NCBI GenBank assembly: GCA_023150835.1 | Contig: JAKLKB010000017.1 | Coordinates: 1 to 64,000, forward strand | Reading direction: 5' to 3' | Source: Myxococcota bacterium | GTDB lineage: Bacteria; Myxococcota_C; UBA6777 | DNA: 64,000 nucleotides | Part shown: positions 8,129 to 17,176 of the stretch, piece after piece | How the letters are laid out: each line of letters begins with the position of its first letter | Position numbering within the stretch: the stretch's first letter is position 1 | Notes under the pieces: generated by a model | The model's database searches: none | Seen by the model: the letters and a program-made list of their open reading frames with translations, nothing else | What the model was told of the DNA's origin: nothing | Translations under genes and position numbers: made by a program

Positions 8129-11100
8129 TTAAGGTGTTGTTTGAAGAGGAAACTCGGCTTTGAAAGGGATGCCAGAAGGCGGATTTTTGGGATCAAAGCC
8201 AAGGACACCGCCGAGGGTTTCGAGCGCTCCTTTGCGATCAAAGCCCGCAAGTTGGATCAAGGCGTTGACAAGGTCATCGACGGACATTTTTCCTTGCATG
8301 GTGAGCTTGCCTTGAAGGTCGATGGATGCGGCATCTGCGCGCAAGACGACTTCGGAGAGTGTGATCGAGAGAGCGCGTTGTCCAGTCGCAGGATCGGGGA
8401 CGGGCATCGTGATCTGGGTGGGTTCGCTCTCAAAGCCTTGTGCATCGGCTTTGATGGGGATCGCGACGATATCGGAAAACAACGGTTGGCCGTCTTTGTT
8501 GAGATCAGGACCGAGCACGATCAACGGCTTTTCACCATCGATCTTTGCCCATTGCAAGATCGGAAGAAGGGTGCGGAGGGTGGTTTTGGCGAGTCCATTG
8601 TCGGGTTCGATCAAGTTGAGTTTGCCCGAAGGTGTCGTGGCGCGGCGCATCGAGCGAACGACGCCACCTTGGATCTCGATATCACGGCCATCGGCACGCA
8701 TCGTTCCGCTGATCGGCCAGTATCCGGGATCTTTGCCAAGTTCGATCCGAGTCATGCTTGGATCGATACGCTGCGTACCGATCTGTAGGGTTGTGGAAAG
8801 ACCCTGTACTTTGGGCCATGCGATCGAGACAGCTTCGTTTGGAGAAGCAAAGGTCGGCGTGATCTTGAGAGCATACGGATCGTCGCCTTTGCCCGAAAGA
8901 AGGGCCTCGACTTGATCGTGGCGATTGTTCCAATAGGTCATCAGTCGGGTTTTGGTATGCACTCGCCAAGGGTAGGTGGTGCCGTTTGGGACGGCTGTTT
9001 CGGGGGTAAGGCCGCCTCCGTGTACTTGGGCCGCAGGGTAGCGATAGCTTTTTTCGCGGCGTCGGATCACCATTTCTGCCGATTGAAGGGCTTGTTTGGC
9101 TTGATCAAATGTTGCCTTGGCTTCGGCTTGTGGATCTTTTTGCGGTGCGGTTGGGTCGATCTTTCGGGCGTTTTCGTTGGCGATCTGCGTTTCTCGCCAG
9201 ACGATCACGGCTTGGTACAACAAGCGGGCTTGGCGAGCGCGTAGCTGATTGATCTCGATGCCGTCGATCGTTTCATCAAGCCAAGGTCGCCCTGTATCGG
9301 GGACTTGCGCTTGGATGGTTTGGAGGCGTTTGAGAAAGCCTCCGTGCGCCTCTTCGATGGCTTGAAGAGCCGCGATATCGGTCTCTTTGAAGTGCTTGAT
9401 CTGTTTTTCGTTCCAACGCGAGACTTCACGGAAAGCCACACGCACAGGACGAAACACAAAGCCCGAAACAGCGGCGATCTCGTCTGCGGGATCTTCGCCC
9501 GCAAAGTACGCATACAATCCCCCTGCTGTTCCTTGCCAGTCTTTGCGAGCCAAGAAGGAGTCTTTTTGGTGCTCCATCAGCTTGAGCATCACGTCGATGC
9601 CTTCGGTGCGTGCGACACATCCGCTTTTCCACTCGCTCGGTTTGCACAACGGATCCATCAACTCACCCACCGCTTCTTTGAGCGTGGTATCGGCCTTCCA
9701 ATGCCAAAGGCCCACCGCATAGTCTTGTTGCCAATACCCCCATTCATGGCCCGAATTAAACATCCGATGTGCATCGAGTGTCCCACCGCCACGCGTTTTG
9801 AGCAGCGGGCGGATCAGCTCGATATCGCGCCCTCGTCCCCACAGATACAGCGGCAAGTACACAGGGATCGGATTGTCGAAACTCAACCACCACGAGCCTT
9901 CGGGAAAGTATTCAAGGATACGCCCTTGCGATGAGGCTTTTTGCATCAGGCAAAGTTTGTGTGAAAAAGTCTTTTGATTGTACACCATGGCCGGTCCTTC
10001 GAGCGGATAGAACATCACCGTATGGACTTTGACGCCAAAGCGCTTGTCTGTGTGAAAGGCCAGATCGTAATAATCGACGCGCCCGTTGCTGTTGGTTCCT
10101 GAAGGACAACCGAGGTCGTCAAAGTTGGGCATCGCCTGTCCTCCTGTGGTGTGGTCGTTGATCATCACGCGGATGTCAGGGCGGATCGAGAGGGCTTTTT
10201 GGCCTGCCCAGTTGATCCAGTCGATGGTTTCTTTGTCAGGAGTTGTGGTGAACTCTGTCGGACCAAAGTGGATGCCAAATTCGTCGGCGTCAGGGACTTC
10301 TTGGAGGCGTTTGGCGACGTAGGTTTCGATCTGTTCTTTGACAGGCACCGCGCTTTTGCGATCCACGACGCCTGTGGAGCCTTGTTGTTCGTTGTGCAAC
10401 GTGATCCCTGCACCGCGTGGAAAACCAAGCGATATCCGCAGTTCTTCTAACTCTTTGACGCGCTTTTCTCGGGCCTCCGCAGGAGCCACACCACGCCCTG
10501 CACCGCGAAACTTGTTGCCCCGATTTTTGATGATCCAGTCGTTGACTCGGGCGGCTTCGTCGATGGGGTGGCGTCCATCAGAAAAGGCTTCTTGGTGTTC
10601 GAGCGGGTGTGATCCGTGAAAAGTGTAAGAGCGAAACAGAAAGTCACCTTTGTAGAGATCGGAGGGCTTACCGTCTTTGTCGGTGTGTGCGATGGCTGTA
10701 GGTGTTTTGGCGCGCTCGCGTAGCTGCCCAAGATCGTTGCGCGGAAGGAACTCTTGTTCGGGGTGGTAGAATCGCGCTCCCATGCGTCGAAGAAACTCAT
10801 AAACCGCGTATTGTCGGCCCAGTTTGGAGGGAGAGGCGGTATACACGACGGTGGCTCCTTCGCTGCCGAGGCGATTTCCCCAGTCTCCGTGATCTTTGTG
10901 CGTCAACCAAAAGCCGTCTGCACCCGCCTCTTTGAGCTTCTCTTCCTGAATGATATCGGAGGCCAGCTTGTGCGCATCCAATACTAGCACCAATCCTGCG
11001 CGTTGTTTGGCCGCTGCGTCGAGGATGGCTGGATGTTGGGTGCTTTCGAGCCGGACAACGTGCGGTTTGGAGCCCGCAAGGGCGAGGATGTATGCGTCCA

Positions 11101-11245
11101 TCGCCCCAAGCAAACGGTTATCCAATGGATCTTCCGCCTTTTGCAAGACAATCATCACCCCGCCCGCTTCGAGCGTTGGAGTCGTTTTGCAGTGGAGAAA
11201 AAGCGAGCATACGCAAAAAAACCCGAACCATCGAAAGAATCGCAT
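8129..11245 (-). CDS. Large lipoprotein with DUF4838/GH67-like domain
   Basis: The product is 1038 aa from the ATG at 11245, which begins a lipoprotein signal (MRFFRWFGFFCVCSLFLH, then CKTTP). The segment GRQYAVYEFLRRMGARFYHP near residue 165 matches the small alpha/beta domain preceding the catalytic barrel in alpha-glucuronidase-like and DUF4838 proteins. The region from about 200 to 600 reads like the matching TIM barrel (EFGIHFGPTEFTTTPD, INWAGQKALSIRPDIRVMIN, LEYFPEGSWWLSFDNPIP). Residues 620-760 are helical. The C-terminal 270 residues are strand-rich and not recognised. The family suggests an exported carbohydrate-active enzyme, but catalytic residues could not be confirmed. It has no obvious operon partner; a beta-helix lipoprotein lies 153 bp downstream. 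Confidence 0.82.
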   Translation of the reverse strand: MRFFRWFGFFCVCSLFLHCKTTPTLEAGGVMIVLQKAEDPLDNRLLGAMDAYILALAGSKPHVVRLESTQHPAILDAAAKQRAGLVLVLDAHKLASDIIQEEKLKEAGADGFWLTHKDHGDWGNRLGSEGATVVYTASPSKLGRQYAVYEFLRRMGARFYHPEQEFLPRNDLGQLRERAKTPTAIAHTDKDGKPSDLYKGDFLFRSYTFHGSHPLEHQEAFSDGRHPIDEAARVNDWIIKNRGNKFRGAGRGVAPAEAREKRVKELEELRISLGFPRGAGITLHNEQQGSTGVVDRKSAVPVKEQIETYVAKRLQEVPDADEFGIHFGPTEFTTTPDKETIDWINWAGQKALSIRPDIRVMINDHTTGGQAMPNFDDLGCPSGTNSNGRVDYYDLAFHTDKRFGVKVHTVMFYPLEGPAMVYNQKTFSHKLCLMQKASSQGRILEYFPEGSWWLSFDNPIPVYLPLYLWGRGRDIELIRPLLKTRGGGTLDAHRMFNSGHEWGYWQQDYAVGLWHWKADTTLKEAVGELMDPLCKPSEWKSGCVARTEGIDVMLKLMEHQKDSFLARKDWQGTAGGLYAYFAGEDPADEIAAVSGFVFRPVRVAFREVSRWNEKQIKHFKETDIAALQAIEEAHGGFLKRLQTIQAQVPDTGRPWLDETIDGIEINQLRARQARLLYQAVIVWRETQIANENARKIDPTAPQKDPQAEAKATFDQAKQALQSAEMVIRRREKSYRYPAAQVHGGGLTPETAVPNGTTYPWRVHTKTRLMTYWNNRHDQVEALLSGKGDDPYALKITPTFASPNEAVSIAWPKVQGLSTTLQIGTQRIDPSMTRIELGKDPGYWPISGTMRADGRDIEIQGGVVRSMRRATTPSGKLNLIEPDNGLAKTTLRTLLPILQWAKIDGEKPLIVLGPDLNKDGQPLFSDIVAIPIKADAQGFESEPTQITMPVPDPATGQRALSITLSEVVLRADAASIDLQGKLTMQGKMSVDDLVNALIQLAGFDRKGALETLGGVLGFDPKNPPSGIPFKAEFPLQTTP

Positions 11246-11436
11246 CGATGTCTCAAGCTTGTTTTCAAGCAACCCGACTTGGCGCTTGAAAGGGAGGCAG
11301 TCACGGCTTTTTTTCAATGGCGTCGCTCCTATGCAAAACACGGCAGATTGGGACAAAAACAAGACCCAAATCTCGAAAGAACCGCTATTTTAGGCCAAGA
11401 CAAGTTTTTTTCCAATAGGAGTGGTGCAGTTGTCCC

Positions 11437-11562
11437 AAAAAAAGCCGTGTTCGTGATGTTCCAAGCGGAGCCGTTGTTGGTTTGAAAAGCCTTTGTTCGT
11501 TCCGCCGAATCGGGGTCAAGGGAGTCGCGCTCTATGGCGCGGTATGGGGCAAAGCCCCAAAA
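11437..11562 (-). repeat. Dispersed intergenic hairpin element, copy I
   Basis: A minus-oriented, full-length copy: AAAAAAAGCCGTGTTCG, CCAAGCGGAGCC, TTGGTTTGAAAAG, CGGGGTCAAGGG, and the hairpin GGGGCAAAGCCCC. It lies in the 617-bp gene-free stretch 11246-11862. The rest of that stretch shows only short GTCGCAAAGAAGA-type repeats near 11690-11730 and no gene. Confidence 0.8.
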
Positions 11563-11862
11563 AACGAACGAGGAAGCGTCTTACAAAACGAGCGAGATGT
11601 GAAGCGCAAGAGAGAGTTGTCACGGAAGTGTTGCTTGACGTGGGGTAGGAGTTGGGTTTGATGTGGGCGGCGGGATGGGGCGGTTTTCGCAAAGAAGAGA
11701 TGAGATAGTTGTCGCAAAGAAGAAGGATAGCGTATCGTCATGGAAACGAGGCGTTGTTGGAGACGTTTGGGTATTTTTTGAGACCCACCAACACGCTGTT
11801 TGATGTATACCTTCAACAAGGATAACGCACGGTTGGGTGCAAGAAGAAGAGGAGCGAGAGAG

Positions 11863-12081
11863 ATGACGAGGATCGCAAAGAACGATGTTCATGCAGCGAT
11901 GGCGCGTGTTGCGCAACACCTCACGGATGCGCGGGCGGTGCGGATGGAAAAGTCACGCGGTCGGAGATGCGGGCCAAACTGGAGACTACAGATGGGCGAG
12001 CAGATGGTCGAAGGGAAGGCGTTTTTGGTGGGGACCGCGCCAGACGGTAGCATCGTGGGCTTGGTGGCCGATCGGATCTGA
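11863..12081 (+). CDS. Small hypothetical protein, 72 aa
   Basis: The ATG at 11863 is preceded by GAGGAGCGAGAG, a good ribosome site. An upstream in-frame ATG would add a 21-residue Arg-rich extension without one. The product is basic (MTRIAKNDVHAAMARVAQHL, then an Arg-rich middle) and ends with a more strand-like segment (EGKAFLVGTAPDGSIVGLVA). I recognise no family. It lies 55 bp upstream of the LPG-synthase-type membrane protein on the same strand, so it could be its operon partner. A short ORF in a GC-rich region can arise by chance, so existence is only moderately supported. Confidence 0.5.
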   Translation: MTRIAKNDVHAAMARVAQHLTDARAVRMEKSRGRRCGPNWRLQMGEQMVEGKAFLVGTAPDGSIVGLVADRI

Positions 12082-12136
12082 ACCTGAGCGCATCGAACAA
12101 AAGGAATTGTCCTTCTTTGCGAACGGAGCGTGACCC

Positions 12137-13207
12137 GTGTCTCATTCTTCTCCCGTTGCTGCGCCTCGATCGACTTCTCATCGGCGTGCGGTGGTGTTGT
12201 TTTGGTTGGGTGTGTTGATCGCAGCGGTGATGTTGTTTTGGAGCTTGCGCGGGGTGGCGTGGGTGGACTTGCACAAGGCGCTACTGGGGGCGAAGTGGCG
12301 GTGGTTGCTTGTGGCGTTGGGATTGATGGCGTGTTCGATGGGGATGCGAGCGTTGCGGTGGGCTACGTTGTTTCCTCCTTCGTTGGGGTTGAGTGGGCGG
12401 AGCGTCTTTGCGCCGATGATGGTGGGGTATTTGTTTAACCTGCTTTTGCCCGGGCGGATGGGGGAGTTGGTGCGTTCGGTGGCGTTGGCGAAACAAACGC
12501 AAAAGCCGGCGAGCGGGATCTTGGCGACGATCGTGGTGGAGCGTTTGGTGGATGCGCTGCTGATGGTGTTGTTTGCGGTGGTGTGGTGGGTGAATTTTCG
12601 GCCTGAGTTTTCGGGGGGAGCGGGGATCGGGATCTTGGCGGTGGGGTTGGTGGGTGTGTTGTGTGCATTGGTCGTGATCCGGGCCGAAGTGGCGTGGGTG
12701 GATCGGTTGCTGCGGTCCATCCTACGGGTCTTTCCAACGAAGTTGAGCGAACTGGTCTGGCGGTTGTATCTGCATTTTCGGGAGGGGCTGCGCTCGATGG
12801 CCGATGCTCGGCAGTTTGGGCGATTTTTGGGGATCACACTCTTGATCTGGAGTGTCGAGTGGGTGACCTTGTCGTGCTTGTTGTGGACCTTTTCGCTCTC
12901 GTTGAAACCTTTGGAAGTGGCGTTTTTGTTGGCGGCGGTCGCGCTTGGAAGTGCGATCTTGCCTGCCCCCGGGCAAGTCGGAACCTTTCAGTTTTTTGCG
13001 ATCCAAGCCGCGATGATCTTGGGCGTGCAAAAGACCACAGCTACGGGGTTTGCGTTGATTTGGCATGCCGCAGTGTTTTCGACGCTTGCGCTGTTGGGAG
13101 TGGGAGCGTTGTTGTGGTTGCGGCAGCGTTGGGCCAGATGGATGTGGTCGTTGGATATCTCGGAGAATCCGACGGATGTGGAAAAAAATAGCCACACCAC
13201 CGCTTGA
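12137..13207 (+). CDS. Lysylphosphatidylglycerol-synthase-type (UPF0104) membrane protein
   Basis: The product is 356 aa with a GTG start at 12137, preceded by GGAG at 12124. It has about eight membrane helices. The conserved family segment GYLFNLLLPGRMGELVRSVA is near residues 97-116, followed by IVVERLVDALLMVLF and, in the second half, AILPAPGQVGTFQFF. These are the hallmarks of the PF03706 family: the membrane half of MprF-like lysyl-PG synthases and stand-alone relatives, some of which flip or build lipid-linked products. No acyltransferase or synthase domain is fused here, so substrate and reaction are unknown. It is preceded by a small ORF and followed by the twin globin lipoproteins. 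Confidence 0.9.
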   Translation: MSHSSPVAAPRSTSHRRAVVLFWLGVLIAAVMLFWSLRGVAWVDLHKALLGAKWRWLLVALGLMACSMGMRALRWATLFPPSLGLSGRSVFAPMMVGYLFNLLLPGRMGELVRSVALAKQTQKPASGILATIVVERLVDALLMVLFAVVWWVNFRPEFSGGAGIGILAVGLVGVLCALVVIRAEVAWVDRLLRSILRVFPTKLSELVWRLYLHFREGLRSMADARQFGRFLGITLLIWSVEWVTLSCLLWTFSLSLKPLEVAFLLAAVALGSAILPAPGQVGTFQFFAIQAAMILGVQKTTATGFALIWHAAVFSTLALLGVGALLWLRQRWARWMWSLDISENPTDVEKNSHTTA

Positions 13208-13270
13208 ATGAAATCGTCTTTTTAATTGACCGATTGGGCCTCCTGTGAAATAAAATGGCAGGCACGCCGT

Positions 13271-13310
13271 CAAAAAAACCGTGTTCGCGTTCGTTCAAGC
13301 GGCGCAGGTG
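13271..13310 (-). repeat. Fragment of the dispersed intergenic element
   Basis: AAAAAAACCGTGTTCGCG and TTCAAGCGGCG match the end segment of the minus-oriented copies; the hairpin half is absent. It lies in the 166-bp leader of the first globin lipoprotein gene. Confidence 0.6.
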
Positions 13311-13373
13311 TTCGCGTCAACGGCATCTTGATGAATCGTTTTCATTACTATTTTGTGGAGAGGAGTCCAATAC

Positions 13374-14456
13374 ATGACCAAATCCCCTTTCTTTCAAACG
13401 CTTCTTGCGAAGAGCATCCCCTTGGTGGCGGCCTTGTTTCTCGTAAGCCTGTGGGCTACAGGTTGCCCCGCACCTACAAACAACGAGCAAGCCACCGAAA
13501 CGACCACCGAAAAAGTGGCCGACGGCAGCACCGAATCGACCCCTGAAGCCACCGCAGAAAAACAAGTCGAAGCCACCCCTGAAACCCAAGCCGAAGCTAC
13601 CCCCGAAACCCAAGCCGAAGCCACCCCCGAAACCCAAGCCGAAGCCACCCCCGAAGCTACGGGCTCTTTGTATCAGCGCCTTGGTGAAGAAGCTGGCATC
13701 CAAAAGGTCGTGGGGGATTTTGTCAACCGTGTCGTCGCGGATAGCAAGATCAACGGCTATTTCTTGAACAGCACCGTCGATGGTCAGCGCTTCACAGGCT
13801 GTTTGTTCAAACAAATCGGCCAAGCCACGGGCGGTCCACAAAAATACGATTGCAAAGGCATGAAAGAAACCCACCAAGGGATGGGCATTTCCAAGCAAGA
13901 CTTTACGGATCTGGTCGGTCATCTCGTTGATTCCCTTAAAGACGCCAAAGTCGCGCAAGCTGATATCGACGCCGTCGTTGCTGTTCTCGCTCCGATGGAA
14001 AAAGATATCGTTGAAGATGCCGACAACAACAAGACTTTTTACCAACGTGTCGGGCGCCGTCCCGGCATCGAAGTGGTGCTCAATTTATTTCTTGTGCGCG
14101 TTGTAAAAGACACCACCGTCAGCACTTTCTTTGCGAACGTCACCAACTCCGACCGTTTTTTGACTTGCTTTGCCCGCCTCGTCTGCAACGTTGACGGGCC
14201 TTGCCAATACGGGAAAGAGCCTGCCCTCGGTGAAAAAGGCGCTGATGACAAAAAGCCTTGCTTGCCCATGGCGGACGCCCACAAAGGTCTTGGGATCTCG
14301 CATCAAGACTTTACCACCGTCGTCGGCCATCTCGTCGATTCTCTGAAAGAAGCCAAAGTTGCACAAGCCGATATCGATGCCTTCTCCAAAGGCGTTGTTG
14401 GCACTGTGTGTCCTGATATCGTTGCCGTCGGAAAAGACCAATGCGCTAAGCCTTGA
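13374..14456 (+). CDS. Lipoprotein with two truncated-haemoglobin domains, copy 1
   Basis: The product is 360 aa. The start at 13374 follows GGAGAGGAGTCCAATAC and begins a lipoprotein signal with lipobox Cys 31 (LWATGC). The linker at about 35-98 contains TTTEKVADGSTESTPEA and four 8-residue ETQAEATP-type units (24-bp repeats). Two group-I truncated-haemoglobin-like domains follow, at about 99-210 and 220-345. Each opens with YQRLGEEAGIQKVV or YQRVGRRPGIEVVL and carries the proximal-His region (THQGMGISKQDF, His 167; AHKGLGISHQDF, His 303). Each domain also has an unusual Cys-containing insert. Extracytoplasmic lipidated globins could bind O2, NO or haem; the role is not known. It is tandem-duplicated with the next gene, including the upstream region. 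Confidence 0.9.
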   Translation: MTKSPFFQTLLAKSIPLVAALFLVSLWATGCPAPTNNEQATETTTEKVADGSTESTPEATAEKQVEATPETQAEATPETQAEATPETQAEATPEATGSLYQRLGEEAGIQKVVGDFVNRVVADSKINGYFLNSTVDGQRFTGCLFKQIGQATGGPQKYDCKGMKETHQGMGISKQDFTDLVGHLVDSLKDAKVAQADIDAVVAVLAPMEKDIVEDADNNKTFYQRVGRRPGIEVVLNLFLVRVVKDTTVSTFFANVTNSDRFLTCFARLVCNVDGPCQYGKEPALGEKGADDKKPCLPMADAHKGLGISHQDFTTVVGHLVDSLKEAKVAQADIDAFSKGVVGTVCPDIVAVGKDQCAKP

Positions 14457-14785
14457 TCTCATACAAACGCATGACGATCACGCTCGATCCTCCGATGCTT
14501 CCATCTTGCGCTTGTGGTGTACGGGGCTTGGCCCTCTTGCGGGGCTTGGCTGCCCGCCCCATCATCGAGCCAGCCCGTGTTTTTCCCGATCGGTTGCGTA
14601 CACTCCCGTCTCTTTGAGATGGCGCACAAGAGGGAACCCGTCACAAGGGAACGTTGCGTGAGGGCAACTGTGAAGGAAAGACTTGGGCAGGAGAATTCTT
14701 CGCGTGAGGCGAAGGATATCGAAAACGTTCGCGTGAACGGCATCTTGATGAATCGTCTTCTTTTTTGTGGAGAGGAATCCAGCAC
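14457..14785 (+). promoter_or_regulatory. Intergenic region with duplicated leader of the globin genes
   Basis: Positions 14727-14785 repeat the leader of the first globin gene (13310-13373): GTTCGCGT.AACGGCATC, TTGATGAATCGT, then TTTTGTGGAGAGGA before the ATG. The rest (14457-14726) is GC-rich, with CGGGGCTTGGC repeats and an inverted GTGTACG...CGTACAC pair, and has no gene I can support. Any promoter would have been duplicated with the gene; I cannot place -35 and -10 boxes. Confidence 0.55.
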
Positions 14786-15844
14786 ATGACCAAACCCCCT
14801 TTCTTTCAAACGTTTTTTGCGAAGATCATCCCCTTGGTGGCGGCCTTGTTTCTCGTAAGCCTGTGGTCCACAGGTTGCCCCGCACCTACAAACAACGAGC
14901 AAGCCACCGAAACAACCACCGAAAAAGTGGCCGACGGCAGCACCGAATCGACCCCTGAAGCCACCGCAGAAAAACAAGCCGAAGCCACCCCCGAAACCCA
15001 AGCCGAGGCTACCCCCGAAACCCAAGTCGAAGCCACCCCCGAAGCTACGGGCTCTTTGTACCAACGCCTTGGTGAAGAAGCCGGCATCCAGAAGGTGGTG
15101 GGGAATTTTGTGGAGCGAGTGGTCAAAGATACCAAGATCAACGGCTATTTCTTGAACAGCACTCTTGATAGCACGCGCTTTACAGGCTGTTTGGTCAAAC
15201 AAATCGGCCAAGCCACGGGCGGCCCGCAAAAATACGATTGCAAAGGCATGAAAGAAACCCACCAAGGGATGGGGGTTTCCAAACAAGACTTTACGGATCT
15301 GGTCGGCCATCTCGTCGATGCTCTCAAAGAGGCCAAAGTTGCACAAGCTGATATCGACGCCATCGCTGCTGTTCTCACTCCGATGGAAAAAGATATCGTC
15401 GAAGATGCCGACAACAACAAGACCTTTTACCAACGTGTTGGACGCCGCCCCGCCATCGAAGTGGTGATCGCTGACTTTCTCAAGCGCGTCTTGGCAGACA
15501 CCACCATCAGCACTTTCTTCGCAAACACCCTCAACACCACCCGCCTGAATACTTGTCTTGTGCGCCTCGTCTGCAACGTCGACGGGCCTTGCCAATACGG
15601 GAAAGAACCTTCCTTTGGTGAGCTGGGACCCGACGACAAAAAGCCTTGTTTGAGCATGGCAAACGCCCACAAAGGTCTCGGGATCTCGCATCAAGACTTT
15701 ACCACCTTGGTCGGCCATCTCGTCGATGCCCTCAAGGCCGCCAAAGTCGCACAAGCTGATATCGATTCCTTCTCCAAAGGCGTCGTTGGCACCGTCTGTC
15801 CTGATATCGTTGAAGTCGGAAAAGACCAGTGCGCCAAGCCTTGA
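14786..15844 (+). CDS. Lipoprotein with two truncated-haemoglobin domains, copy 2
   Basis: The product is 352 aa and nearly identical in plan to copy 1. It has a lipoprotein signal with lipobox LWSTGC (Cys 31), the same TTTEKVADGSTESTPEA linker but one fewer ETQAEATP unit, then two globin-like domains with predicted proximal histidines at 159 (THQGMGVSKQDF) and 295 (AHKGLGISHQDF). The N-terminal signal and first domain are the most conserved. The second domain has diverged (IADFLKRVLADTTIST against LNLFLVRVVKDTTVST), which argues for retention of two functional copies. The start follows GGAGAGGAATCCAGCAC, homologous to the leader of copy 1. Confidence 0.9.
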   Translation: MTKPPFFQTFFAKIIPLVAALFLVSLWSTGCPAPTNNEQATETTTEKVADGSTESTPEATAEKQAEATPETQAEATPETQVEATPEATGSLYQRLGEEAGIQKVVGNFVERVVKDTKINGYFLNSTLDSTRFTGCLVKQIGQATGGPQKYDCKGMKETHQGMGVSKQDFTDLVGHLVDALKEAKVAQADIDAIAAVLTPMEKDIVEDADNNKTFYQRVGRRPAIEVVIADFLKRVLADTTISTFFANTLNTTRLNTCLVRLVCNVDGPCQYGKEPSFGELGPDDKKPCLSMANAHKGLGISHQDFTTLVGHLVDALKAAKVAQADIDSFSKGVVGTVCPDIVEVGKDQCAKP

Positions 15845-15868
15845 TCTAAACCACTCCCAACGGTTTTG

Positions 15869-17014
15869 ATGTTTCTCTCTTCTGCGGTCTACTCCTTGCC
15901 TACCTCGCTTCTGTGGCTTTCTTCTTCATGGTTTGCTGTTCTTTCCTTGCCGGAAACGATGTTCTCCCTCCATCGTTCGCGCCGAGAGAGCTTGCTTTTG
16001 GGGTGTTTGATGAGTTCCTCGATATCCCGTACCCTTGCTTTTGTTTGTTTGTTTGGGGGTCTGCTGAGCGCGTCTTGGTACAGCATACGCGGCTATCGCG
16101 CTTGGCAACGCCGCCAAGCGTTGTCGAAGCCGTGGGTGCATGCTTTTCAAGAGCCTGATTTGAAGCTGCCCAAAACACCGCGCCTCCGAGTCTTTGGAAT
16201 GTTTGTTGGAGAATCCTCTTTGGCCGAAGCACAGGCTTTTACGCAAGCGCAGCGTTTCGTATGCCAAGACAACTCTGTTCGTGCCCTGATGCGTCGACAA
16301 CGCGCTGCTCGTGTTGAAAAGTTGCGCGCTCAAGGCAAGATCGACGCTCTCTCTGGCGCGACGTGGAATCGCCCCAGCCCCCGCGAACGCAACCCCTCGA
16401 TCCGTTGGAATTGTGAAAAAGTCCTCGCTTCCCAATGGGCAGATCTCCCCCGACCCACCAAGGTTTGGGGCCGTTTGCTTTATGTCTTCGATAGCCCCCA
16501 ACATCCTTTGCGCCACGCCTCCTTTCAATACGATCTGCACCCTTCCAAGGCGCTTTCCGCCTTCCGCTCGGTCGTTTCGTACTACCAAACCCGCTTGGGC
16601 GCCCCCTCCCTCTCCAAAGACGATCGTCCTATCCCACTCTCCAAAGACGATCCCCCTCTTGCCCGAACCCTCAACCCCATAAATGCCCCGCCGCCTCGGC
16701 CTTCTTCTCAACCGACCGCCTCGGTTTCGGCTTCTCGGCCTGCCTCTTTGGTCTCCGTTTCTCGATCTGCTCCGATCGTTGCGGTCCCTTCGGCTTTTTC
16801 TGCTCCCCATAACGCAATGCTCCGACCTTCCTCAGACCCCGACTGGCTGGCTCAAACCCGCAAGTATGATCGCTTCCGTCGGGTATGGCGCTTCTCTGGG
16901 CTTCGCGTCCAGATCACGCTGCGCAGTTTTGGCGGATGGTTCAATCTCTCCGAAAGCATCGAAGTCCCTTGGCCGATCCGCCCTGATGCGCCTTTTGTTT
17001 CTCGAAAAAAATAG
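15869..17014 (+). CDS. Hypothetical membrane-anchored protein, Ser/Pro-rich
   Basis: The start is uncertain. The ATG at 15869 gives 381 aa, but an ATG at 16009 would begin MSSSISRTLAFVCLFGGLLS, a convincing signal-anchor, and is an equally good choice. After the helix the protein is Arg/Lys-rich (residues about 70-170). It has a strand-rich part with WGRLLYVFDSP and a Ser/Pro-rich linker (about 245-320, PPRPSSQPTASVSASRPAS), and ends in WRFSGLRVQITLRSFGGWFN. I recognise no family. It starts 24 bp after the second globin gene, so it may be co-transcribed with it. Its 3' end faces the efflux operon across one dispersed repeat. Confidence 0.62.
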   Translation: MFLSSAVYSLPTSLLWLSSSWFAVLSLPETMFSLHRSRRESLLLGCLMSSSISRTLAFVCLFGGLLSASWYSIRGYRAWQRRQALSKPWVHAFQEPDLKLPKTPRLRVFGMFVGESSLAEAQAFTQAQRFVCQDNSVRALMRRQRAARVEKLRAQGKIDALSGATWNRPSPRERNPSIRWNCEKVLASQWADLPRPTKVWGRLLYVFDSPQHPLRHASFQYDLHPSKALSAFRSVVSYYQTRLGAPSLSKDDRPIPLSKDDPPLARTLNPINAPPPRPSSQPTASVSASRPASLVSVSRSAPIVAVPSAFSAPHNAMLRPSSDPDWLAQTRKYDRFRRVWRFSGLRVQITLRSFGGWFNLSESIEVPWPIRPDAPFVSRKK

Positions 17015-17040
17015 TCTACGGCTTTTCTTCGGGCTGGTCT

Positions 17041-17176
17041 GTCTGAGGGACCGAAAGCCCCTTGACCCCGAAAGGGGCGAAACGATCACTGTTTTTCAAA
17101 CCAACGACACTCTCGCTTGGTATGGGTGCGAACACGGGGGTTGTTCGCTTGAATGGGTGCGAACACGGGGGTTTTG
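17041..17176 (+). repeat. Dispersed intergenic hairpin element, copy B, with internal duplication
   Basis: CCCCTTGACCCCGAAAGGGG, then TTTTTCAAACCAACGACAC and TCGCTTG match the plus-oriented copies; the first hairpin is degraded. The end motif is doubled: GGGTGCGAACACGGGGG occurs at 17125 and 17154. It lies between two convergent genes and stops at the stop codon of the efflux fusion gene. Confidence 0.8.
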
